From Salvelinus alpinus (taxonomy: Eukaryota > Chordata > Actinopteri > Salmoniformes > Salmonidae), in assembly GCF_045679555.1 (NCBI RefSeq), contig NC_092087.1, positions 86,911,864-86,975,863 on the forward strand: a stretch of DNA of 64,000 nt, given 5' to 3'. The notes beneath the pieces are model-generated. The model had not been told where the DNA came from. It did no database searches and worked only from the letters and a program-made list of their open reading frames with translations. Position numbers and translations under genes: made by a program. Below are positions 34,931 through 48,486 of this stretch, piece after piece; positions within the stretch are counted from its first letter, which is position 1; each line of letters opens with the position of its first letter.

Positions 34931-36184
34931 GCACCAAACCAAATCTAGTCCTTACACCTCTATTCTCTTGCTAATATATTGTTATCATATCTTGAAGGTT
35001 CACCCAAATTACAAAATGACACATTGGTTTCCCTACCCTTTTAGCAGTCTATGAACATGGTGTGACAGCAATCCATGCTTTGGTTTATTTTCCCCTGGCA
35101 CTGTTTCCACTTGCTAACGTTTTAGCATTCGTGGCACAAATCCCATTCGTCATGTGACTGATAAGCGGCATTTCTCGCACATAATTTCGAAATCATTCAA
35201 AAGTTTTAAAAAATTAATTGTGAAGCTCAACAAAGTCACTTACAGATGATTTGAACATGATGTGAGAATGTTCTTATGTGAAATCTTAATATCAGTCCCG
35301 TGACTTGAATGGGATTTTTGTAAATGTGGGAGTGTTCAACATTGCAGCTGACTTTATAGGCGAGTCGAGATCTACAAATCACCTTGCATTATACATAACT
35401 ACTCAATATTATTTATAGATCAGTCAGTCACAATTTACCCATGATTCATCACAGTTTTGATGTTTTCGAACACTGTCTGTGTGACTGCGGAAGGAAGCCC
35501 TCTGCATAAGCTTCTTGGTCCCTAACATAGAATTGGATAGAGGGTACATCTATGCATCTTTGTCATGCCAGCTTCTGTAACAGAATGGGAAGTGCCATTG
35601 AGGGCTATTTCGATTTTAAAGAAGTTAATGTCTTCTTCTTCAACTTCCATAAGTTTAATGACAGTTGGCAAACCAACTGAAATGGTGTATTCAATGGCTT
35701 TAGCCATGCTAAAACAGGATTTGAAACAAATACACCCTCTATTAAACTCTATGGACACTGACTCATTCAAAGTTTTATCAACCACAGATCTCAAACTTCA
35801 CACTCAGTGTCTATTTATTTAGACTGACAGTAAGTTGACTTACAACACGTCTACCCTTCACTCTGTAAGTATGCTTGACGATATCTTGAAATATGTCTCT
35901 TTTTTAATTTGTTTGTAAACATGAATTTCTGTATCCTGTTATGTGCATGGCGATGCAATTGGAATGTATGTTGTTTTATTTTTCTGTTATGTACAGTATG
36001 CTCTGTAGATATATTTTTGCATATTAATCTGATACAGTATTGTACATGGGGTTTCACATATAATACTTTTGCATGCTATTTTAAGGACTCTGAGAGCAAT
36101 AGATTGTTGTGGAGACTTGTTTGAAAATGGCCTAAAGAAAGAGTGAGAGTAATAGTGGATGGGTGGATGCTTCATAAGAGCTTT
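34931..36184. other. Intergenic, partly block 1; no gene seen
   Basis: 35830-36184 matches the end of block 1 (CCCTTCACTCTGTAAGTA, GACGATATCTTGAAATAT, GATTGTTGTGGAGAC). 34931-35760 shows no recognisable feature. Confidence 0.5.
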
Positions 36185-37671
36185 AGGAGTAGTATTAACA
36201 TGAGACACAGTAACGGTGGGTTGTGTTTAGGAGTAGTATTAACATGAGACACAGTGACGGTGGGTTGTGTTTAGGAGTAGTATTAACATGAGACACAGTA
36301 ACGGTGGGTTGTGTTTAGGAGTAGTATTAACATGAGACACAGTGATGGCGGGTTGTGTTTAGGAGTAGTATTAACATGAGACACAGTGATGGTGGGTTGT
36401 ATTTAGGAGTAGTATTAACATGAGACACAGTGATGGTGGGTTGTGTTTAGGAGTAGTATTAACATGAGACACAGTGATGGTGGGTTGTGTTTAGGAGTAG
36501 TATTAACATGAGACACAGTAACGGTGGGTTGTGTTTAGGAGTAGTATTAACATGAGACACAGTAACGGTGGGTTGTGTTTAGGAGTAGTATTAACATGAG
36601 ACACAGTGATGGTGGGTTGTGTTTAGGAGTAGTATTAACATGAGGCACAGTGATGGTGAGTTGTGTTTAGGAGTAGTATTAACATGAGACACAGTGATGG
36701 TGGGTTGTATTTAGGAGTAGTATTAACATGAGACACAGTGATGGTGGGTTGTGTTTAGGAGTAGTATTAACATGAGACACAGTGATGGTGGGTTGTGTTT
36801 AGGAGTAGTATTAACATGAGACACAGTAACGGTGGGTTGTGTTTAGGAGTAGTATTAACATGAGACACAGTAACGGTGGGTTGTGTTTAGGAGTAGTATT
36901 AACATGAGACACAGTGATGGTGGGTTGTGTTTAGGAGTAGTATTAACATGAGGCACAGTGATGGTGAGTTGTGTTTAGGAGTAGTATTAACATGAGACAC
37001 AGTGATGGTGGGTTGTATTTAGGAGTAGTATTAACATGAGACACAGTGATGGTGGGTTGTGTTTAGGAGTAGTATTAACATGAGACACAGTGATGGTGGG
37101 TTGTGTTTAGGAGTAGTATTAACATGAGACACAGTAACGGTGGGTTGTGTTTAGGAGTAGTATTAACATGAGACACAGTAACGGTGGGTTGTGTTTAGGA
37201 GTAGTATTAACATGAGACACAGTGATGGTGGGTTGTGTTTAGGAGTAGTATTAACATGAGGCACAGTGATGGTGAGTTGTGTTTAGGAGTAGTATTAACA
37301 TGAGACACAGTGATGGTGGGTTGTGTTGAGGAGTAGTATTAACATGAGACACAGTGATGGTGGGTTGTGATTAGGAGTAGCATTAACATGAGACAGTGAT
37401 GGTGGGTTGTGATTAGGAGTAGTATTAACATGAGACACAGTGATGGTGGGTTGTGTTGAGGAGTAGTATTAACATGAGACACAGTGATGGTGGGTTGTGT
37501 TTAGGAGTAGTATTAACATGAGACACAGTGATGGTGGGTTGTGTTTAGGAGTAGTATTAACATGAGACAGTGATGGTGGGTTGTGATTAGGAGTAGTATT
37601 AACATGAGACACAGTGATGGTGGGTTGTGTTGAGGAGTAGTATTAACATGAGACACAGTGATGGTGGGTTG
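36185..37671. repeat. 44-bp minisatellite, array 3, with 7-unit higher-order repeat
   Basis: About 34 units. A diagnostic unit with TGAGGCACAG starts at 36641, 36949 and 37257, spaced 308 bp (7 x 44). Pairs of TAACGG units keep the same spacing. The array is cut at 37671, where Tc1 sequence begins. Confidence 0.93.
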
Positions 37672-38058
37672 ATGAATGATGGAGGCCACTGTGTTCTTGT
37701 GGACCTTCAATGCTGCAGACATTTTTTGATATCTTTCCCCAAATCTTTGCCTAGACCCAATCCTGTCTCGGAGCTCTACAGACAATTCCTTCGAGGTCAT
37801 GGCTTGGTTTTTGCTCTGACATACATAGTCAACTGTGGGACCTTATATAGACAGGAATTTACCACAGGTGGACTCCAATCACATTTTAAGGATGATCAAT
37901 GGAAACATGATACACTTGAGCTCAATTTCGAATCTCATAACAAAGGTTATGAATACTTGTGTAAATTAAAAAAAAAAAACGTTTTTTGCTTTGTCTTTAT
38001 GGGGTATCGTGTGTAGAATGATGAGGGAAATTGTTTATTTATTCCATTTTAGAATAAG
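37672..38058. mobile_element. Tc1-like transposon right part, split by an LTR element
   Basis: It matches 46005-46384 almost base for base (GATGGAGGCCACTGTGTTCT onward). It continues after the LTR element at 41302 (ATAAGGCTGTAACGTAAC). No intact transposase. Confidence 0.85.
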
Positions 38059-41301
<3,243 letters not shown>

Positions 41302-42650
41302 ATAAGGCTGTAACGTAACAAAATGTCGAAATAGGTAAAGATGTCTGAATACTTACACTGTATAAATGTTTTGGGGGAAATAGTGACACAAGGAATAAAT
41401 ATAGAGTGAATAACGAATATCAATAACGAGTAAAAAATAACATGTCTGTTTAACAGTACCGAGTCGATGTGCAGGGGTATGAGGTAATTGAGGTGTTTAT
41501 GTACATACATATAAGGGAAATGGGGATACCTAGTCAGTTGCACAACTGAATGCATTCAACTGAAATGTGTCTTCTACATTTAACCCCTCTGAATCAGAGA
41601 GGTGCGTGGGGCTGTATTAATGTACGTAATCGATGCCCGGGGGCAGTTGTTGTTGTGGGTTAACTGCCTTGCTCAGGGGCAGAACTGCAGAATTTACTAC
41701 TTTTGCCACTTCAGGAAGTCAAAACAGCAACCTTTACTGGCCCAACGCTCTTAACCGCTAGGCTACCTGCTGCCCCATAGGTAGGGGTAAAGTTACTAGG
41801 CATCAGGATAGATAATAGACTAAGTGAGCATAGAAGTAATTTACTGTAGCTCGTCTGGTGGACTTGTGTCACTGGGCAGCTCGCGGCTGGATTTCCCTTT
41901 GTAATCCATAATAGTTTGCAAGCCCTGCCACATCCTTCTCGCTTCAGACCCAGCATAGTAGAATTTGGCCTTAGTCCTGTATTGACGCTTTGCCGGTTTG
42001 ATTGCTCATCGGAGGTCGTAGCAGAATTTGTTTAAGCGCCCGGATTAGTGTCCCATTCCTTGAAAGCGGAAGCTCTAGCCTTTAGCTCTGTGCAGATGTT
42101 GCCTGTAATCCATGGCTTCTGGTTGGGGTACGGCGATGCACTTATTAATGAAGCGGTGAATGACGTGGTCAATTCCTCAATGTTATTGGTTGAATCCCGG
42201 AACATATTCTAGTCTGTGCTAGTGAAATAGTCCTGTAGCTGAGCATCCACTTGATCGGACCACTTCCGTATTGAGCACGTCTCTGGTACGTCCTGTTTGA
42301 GTTTTTGCTTGTAGGCAGGAAGCAGGAGGATAAAGATATGGTCTGATTTGCCAAAGAGTGGGCAGGGGAGGGCCTTTTATTCATGTGTAGAGAGTTTTGT
42401 TGCCCCTAGTTGCAGAGGTGAGGTTCCAAAAGTGTTCATAGGCTGTCCCCATAGGAGCACCCTTTTTGGTTCTAGGTAGAATTATTTTTGGTTCCAGGTA
42501 GAACCTTTTTGTGTTCCATGTAGAACCCTCTGTGGAAAGGGTTCTACATGGAACCCAAAAATGTTCTACCTGGAAACAAAAAGAGTTCTTCAAAGTGTTC
42601 TCCTATGGGGAGAGCCAAATGACCCTTTTAGGTTCTAGATAGCATCATAG
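41302..42650. repeat. Segmental duplication copy 1: Tc1 end, LINE fragment and foldback
   Basis: 41302-42640 matches 46383-47740 with very few differences (CATAATAG/CATGATAG, CCTCAATG/CCTCCATG, and about 16 bp missing near 42390). It includes the Tc1 right end, a fish repeat around GGTTAACTGCCTTGCTCAGG, an antisense LINE fragment (about 41810-42415) related to 24170-24460, and a foldback. Confidence 0.85.
42425..42640. mobile_element. Foldback MITE-like element, copy 1
   Basis: Inverted arms around CCCCATAGGAG and CTCCTATGGGG, with internal GGTTCTACATGGAACC palindromic sequence. The second copy is at 47515-47735. Confidence 0.65.
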
Positions 42651-42651
42651 T

Positions 42652-42696
42652 ATTAACATGAGACACAGTGATGGTGGGTTGTGTTGAGGAGTAGTA
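42652..42696. repeat. 44-bp minisatellite, single stranded-off unit
   Basis: One unit separates the segmental duplication from the next TTAA element. It shows that the flanking insertions split a once continuous array. Confidence 0.8.
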
Positions 42697-42700
42697 TTAA

Positions 42701-44537
42701 AACTTCTTGCCACTAGGGGGGTGCCATTTCGACATAGCACAAATGTGTACCCAATGTAAACGGCCTCGTACTCAATTCTTGCTCGTACAATATGCATATT
42801 ATTCTTACTATTGGATAGAAAACACTCTCTAGTTTCTAAAACCGTTGGAATTATGTCTGTAAGTGAAACAGAACTCGACTTAGAGCACTTTTCCTATGTC
42901 TGTGTGAGAATGGCAAATTTGATCATCTGCTTTGAGACCTGTCTTTAACTTTGCCTGTCTTCTATTGGTTGAGATGCACTGCATACACCTTCCCCTGGCT
43001 GTTAGCGAATAGGGAGAGTTGAAATGGCGTCTCTAGGTAGTTCCCAAAGTTTATAAATTGATTGGAACCGAGGTGTCCGGCCTTTTGGGACTTCACGCTG
43101 ACGCAGAGAGGGTCTTGGCATGTCTTTTTAGAACCTCTGGTTTTAGCTCCTAGATGTATCCGGCTCTGTTTTTATTCGCTATAGGCTTTAAAGACATCAT
43201 AATCTTGTTATTTTGAACCGAATTATACCAGTTTATGTCAGTATATTTCGATTTTCAGGTATTTATTTCCATGGCGCTGTAGAAACTTGGGTGTCTCTCT
43301 CTCGAATGCCATTCTGTACTGCTAATTGCAACGTCAAAGGAAACATTCTCCAACCCAGCAACGATTATTTTGGCCAACGGACACCTTTCCCAAGATTCTG
43401 ATGGGAGTTCAGCTAATAGTAAGTACTATTTATGCTGATAAAACGTTGTTCTGTTGAAAAAGAAAAATGTATTAGACGCCATTATTTTCCGTGTAGCGTT
43501 GCGCTATCGCACCCTGTATTGTACCCAGTATTGCGCAGTAAGGTTAATTTTAAAAATGTAATTCAGCGATTGCATTAAGAACTAATTTGTCTTTCAATTG
43601 CTGTCCAACCTGTATTTTTTTAGTCAAGTTTATGAATAGTTTTCGATAAGATTAGGTGCCTTTCCAAAATGGCGCCGGACAGATTGCTTGATTTTTTGCC
43701 CACTAAACACGTTGTGTAACCACGAATTGTGCGGCTAAATATGCACATTTTCGAACAAACTATATGCATTGTGTAATATGATGTTACAGGACTGTCATCT
43801 GAAGAATTCTGAGAAGGTTAGTGAAAAAATTCATAGCGTTTGGTGGTTTATAACGTTATTGCTATTTTTGGCTTGAATCAATGCTACTGTGTGACTGACT
43901 ATTGTAGTAAGCTAAGATAACGCTATATTGTGTTTTCGCTGTAAAACACTTAGAAAATCTGAAATATTGTCTTGATTCACAAGATCTGTGTCTTTCAATT
44001 GCTGTACGCTGTGTATTTTTAAGAAATGTTTTATGATGAGTAATTAGCTAATACACGATGGTCTCTGTAGTTATTCTAGTCATTTTAGTGATAGTTGTGA
44101 TGGGGGCTGCAATTGTAAACTATGATTTATACCTGAAATATGCACATTTTTCTAACAAAACCTATGCTATACAATAAATATGTTATCAGACAGTCATCTG
44201 ATGAGGTTTGTTTCTTGGTTAGTGGCTATTTATATCTTTATTTGGTCGAATTTGTGATAGCTACTGATGCAGTAAGAAAATGGTGGAGTAAGAAAATTGT
44301 TGTCTTTTGCTAACGTGGTTAGCTAATAGATTTACATATTGTGTCTTCCCTGTAAAACATTTTAAAATTCAGAGATGATGGCTTGAATCACAAGATCTGT
44401 ATCTTTCATTTGGTGTCTTGGACTTGTGATTTCATGAACATTTTATTTTATGATATCCCTGTAACTTTAGGCTAGGCTATGCTAGTCAGCTTTTGTGATG
44501 GGGGGGATCCCGGATCCGGGTTTGGGAGGTGTTAGAG
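42701..44537 (+). mobile_element. TTAA-type non-autonomous element, copy 3 (~1.84 kb)
   Basis: It is preceded by TTAA at 42697-42700 inside a 44-bp unit. It begins AACTTCTTGCCACTAGGGGG and ends near GATCCCGGATCCGGG and GTTAGAGGTA. The right TTAA is not preserved. It is the longest copy; no transposase ORF is present. Related copies are at 1640-2938 and 21388-22942. Confidence 0.65.
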
Positions 44538-44956
44538 GTATGAGACACAGTGATGGTGGGTTGTGATTAGGAGTAGTATTAACATGAGACACAGTGATGG
44601 TGGGTTGTGTTTAGGAGTAGTATTAACATGAGACACAGTGATGGTGGGTTGTGTTGAGGAGTAGTATTAACATGAGACACAGTGATGGTGGGTTGTGTTT
44701 AGGAGTAGTATTAACATGAGACACAGTGATGGTGGGTTGTGTTGAGGAGTAGTATTAACATGAGACACAGTGATGGTGGGTTGTGTTTAGGAGTAGTATT
44801 AACATGAGACACAGTGATGGTGGGTTGTGTTTAGGAGTAGTATTAACATGAGACAGTGATGGTGGGTTGTGATTAGGAGTAGTATTAACATGAGACACAG
44901 TGATGGTGGGTTGTGTTGAGGAGTAGTATTAACATGAGACACAGTGACGGTGGATT
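44538..44956. repeat. 44-bp minisatellite, array 4 (~9.5 units)
   Basis: It resumes directly after the TTAA element. Unit variants (GTGTTGAGG, GTGATTAGG) match the 3' end of array 3, as expected if array 3 once continued here. Confidence 0.93.
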
Positions 44957-45011
44957 GAAATGCTAACTAAACGTGTCCTTTCCAACAATGCAGAGTTAAA
45001 TATAAAAATAC

Positions 45012-46440
45012 ATTGCATTCGGAAAGTATTCAGACCCCTAGACTTATTCCATATTTTGTTACGTTACAGCCTTATTCTAAAATGGATTCAATTGTTTTTT
45101 CCCACTCATCAATCTACACACAATACTCCATAATAATAAATGCAAAACCAGTTTTTATAAATTTTTGAAGATTTTTGAAAAAAATTCAACTGAAATATTA
45201 CATTTACATAAATATTAAGACCTTTTATTCAGTACTTTGTTGAAGCACCTTGGCAGCAATTACAGCCTCGAGTCATTTTTGGTTTTATGCAACAAGCTTG
45301 GCAAACCTGTATTTGGTGAGTTTCTCTCATTCTTCTCTGCAGATCCTCTCAAGCTCTGTCAGGTTGGATGGGGAGCATCGCTGCACAGCTATTTTCAGGT
45401 CTCTCCAGAGATTTTTGATCGGGTTTGTCCTGCCTCTGGCTGGGCCACTGAAGGAAATTCAGAGACTTGTCCCGAAGCCACTCCTGCGTTGTCTTGGCTG
45501 TGCGCTTAAGGTCGTTGTCCTGTTGGGAGGTCCTGAGCGCTCTGGAGCAGGTTTTCATCAAGGAACTCTCTGTACTTTTCTCATCTTTCCCTCAATCCTG
45601 ACTAGTCTCCCAGTCCCTGCAGCTGAAAAACAACCACACACCATTATGCTGTCATCACCATGCTTCATCGTAGGGATTTGCCAGGTAACCTCCAGATGTG
45701 ACACTTGGCTATTGAGGCCAAAGAGTTCCATCTAGGTTTCATCAGACCAGAGAATCTCATTTAGGTGCCTTTTGGCAAAGTTCAAGCTGGCTGTCAACTG
45801 CCTTTTACTGAGGAGTGGCTTCCGTCTGGCGACTCTACCATAAAGGCCTGATTGGTGGAGTGCTGCAGAGATGGTTCTCCATCTGGAAGGTTCTCCCATC
45901 TCCACAGAGGAACACTGGAGCTCTGTCAGAGTGACCATCGGGTTCTTGGTCACCTACCTGACCAAGGCCCTTCTCCTCCGATTGCTCCGTTCTTCCATTT
46001 AAGAATGATGGAGGCCACTGTGTTCTTGTGGACCTTCAATGCTGCAGACATTTTTTGATATCTTTCCCCAAATCTTTGCCTAGACCCAATCCTGTCTCGG
46101 AGCTCTACAGACAATTCCTTCGAGGTCATGGCTTGGTTTTTGCTCTGACATGCATAGTCAACTGTGGGACCTTATATAGACAGGAATTTACCACAGGTGG
46201 ACTCCAATCACATTTTAAGGATGATCAATGGAAACATGATACACTTGAGCTCAATTTCGAATCTCATAACAAAGGTTATGAATACTTGTGTAAATTAAAA
46301 AAAACACGTTTTTTTGCTTTGTCTTTATGGGGTATCGTGTGTAGAATGATGAGGGAAATTGTTTATTTATTCCATTTTAGAATAAGGCTGTAACGTAACA
46401 AAATGTCGAAATAGGTAAAGATGTCTGAATACTTACACTG
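45012..46440 (-). mobile_element. Tc1-like transposon, near full length, transposase degenerate
   Basis: The left end is TTCGGAAAGTATTCAGACCC and the right end is TGTCTGAATACTTACACTGT, an imperfect terminal inverted pair. Minus-strand transposase pieces remain at 45953-45732 (LNEILWSDET) and 45561-45349, separated by stops and frameshifts. The element is inactive. Confidence 0.8.
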
Positions 46441-47740
46441 TATAAATGTTTTGGGGGAAATAGTGACACAAGGAATAAATATAGAGTGAATAACGAATAT
46501 CAATAACGAGTAAAAAATAACATGTCTGTTTAACAGTACCGAGTCGATGTGCAGGGGTATGAGGTAATTGAGGTGTTTATGTACATACATATAAGGGAAA
46601 TGGGGATACCTAGTCAGTTGCACAACTGAATGCATTCAACTGAAATGTGTCTTCTACATTTAACCCCTCTGAATCAGAGAGGTGCGTGGGGCTGTATTAA
46701 TGTACGTAATCGATGCCCGGGGGCAGTTGTTGTTGTGGGTTAACTGCCTTGCTCAGGGGCAGAACTGCAGAATTTACTACTTTTGCCACTTCAGGAAGTC
46801 AAAACAGCAACCTTTACTGGCCCAACGCTCTTAACCGCTAGGCTACCTGCTGCCCCATAGGTAGGGGTAAAGTTACTAGGCATCAGGATAGATAATAGAC
46901 TAAGTGAGCATAGAAGTAATTTACTGTAGCTCGTCTGGTGGACTTGTGTCACTGGGCAGCTCGCGGCTGGATTTCCCTTTGTAATCCATGATAGTTTGCA
47001 AGCCCTGCCACATCCTTCTCGCTTCAGACCCAGCATAGTAGAATTTGGCCTTAGTCCTGTATTGACGCTTTGCCGGTTTGATTGCTCATCGGAGGTCGTA
47101 GCAGAATTTGTTTAAGCGCCCGGATTAGTGTCCCATTCCTTGAAAGCGGAAGCTCTAGCCTTTAGCTCTGTGCAGATGTTGCCTGTAATCCATGGCTTCT
47201 GGTTGGGGTACGGCGATGCACTTATTAATGAAGCGGTGAATGACGTGGTCAATTCCTCCATGTTATTGGTTGAATCCCGGAACATATTCTAGTCTGTGCT
47301 AGTGAAATAGTCCTGTAGCTGAGCATCCACTTGATCGGACCACTTCCGTATTGAGCACGTCTCTGGTACGTCCTGTTTGAGTTTTTGCTTGTAGGCAGGA
47401 AGCAGGAGGATAAAGATATGGTCTGATTTGCCAAAGAGAGGGCAGGGGAGAGCCTTTTATTCATGTGTAGAGTATAGGTGAACTAGAGTTTTGTTGCCCC
47501 TAGTTGCAGAGGTGAGGTTCCAAAAGTGTTCATAGGCTGTCCCCATAGGAGCACCCTTTTTGGTTCTAGGTAGAATTATTTTTGGTTCCAGGTAGAACCT
47601 TTTTGTGTTCCATGTAGAACCCTCTGTGGAAAGGGTTCTACATGGAACCCAAAAATGTTCTACCTGGAAACAAAAAGAGTTCTTCAAAGTGTTCTCCTAT
47701 GGGGAGAGCCAAATGACCCTTTTAGGTTCTAGATAGCATC
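46441..47740. repeat. Segmental duplication copy 2
   Basis: Partner of 41302-42650 without the LTR element. It contains the same antisense LINE fragment (about 46890-47516) and foldback (47515-47735). Confidence 0.85.
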
Positions 47741-47757
47741 ATTTGTTTTCTAAGAGT

Positions 47758-48040
47758 GTAGACAAATCAACAAGATGTAAATCCATGTCCTCGTTCAGCC
47801 ACAACTCTGAGAAACATATATTACAGTTATTCAGGTCCCGTTGACAGGATAGTCTCGAGCTCATCCAGTTTGTTGGTCTATTTGGTGGTCTATTGTTGGT
47901 CTATTTGATCACCGACGTAATCTCATCAGGATGCCTGCTCGCTTGACTCTCTGTTGCCGGGGATCAGGGTCTGGTCCGGAGTAAGCAGAATGTCCAAAGT
48001 TGCAGACTTGTTGAAGTTGAAATTTTCATCCAAATTTTTC
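47758..48040 (-). mobile_element. Antisense LINE 5' fragment
   Basis: CCATGTCCTCGTTCAGCCAC and following sequence resemble the 5' endonuclease-upstream part of the LINE at 20995-25410. No ORF survives. Confidence 0.5.
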
Positions 48041-48486
48041 ATCCATTTTTATTTTATTTATTTTATTTCACCTTTATTTAACCAGGTAGGCAAATTGAGA
48101 ACACGTTCTCATTTACAATTGCGACCTGGCCAAGATAAAGCAAAGCAGTTCGATACATACAACAACACATAGTTACACATGGAGTAGAACAAACATACAG
48201 TCAATAATACAGTGAAAAAATAAGTCTATATACAATGTGAGCAAGTGAGGTGAGATAAGGGAGGTGAAGGCAAACAAAATATATATAAAAATAAATAAAA
48301 ATATAAAAAGGCCATGGTGGCGAAGTAAATACAATATAGCAAGTAAAAAAAACACTGGAATGGTTGGTTTGCAGTGGAAGAAAGTGCAAAGTACAGATAG
48401 AAATAATGGGGTGCAAAGGAGCAAAAAAATAAATAAATGAATACAGTAGGTAAAGAGGTAGTTGTTTGGGCTAAATTATAGATGGG

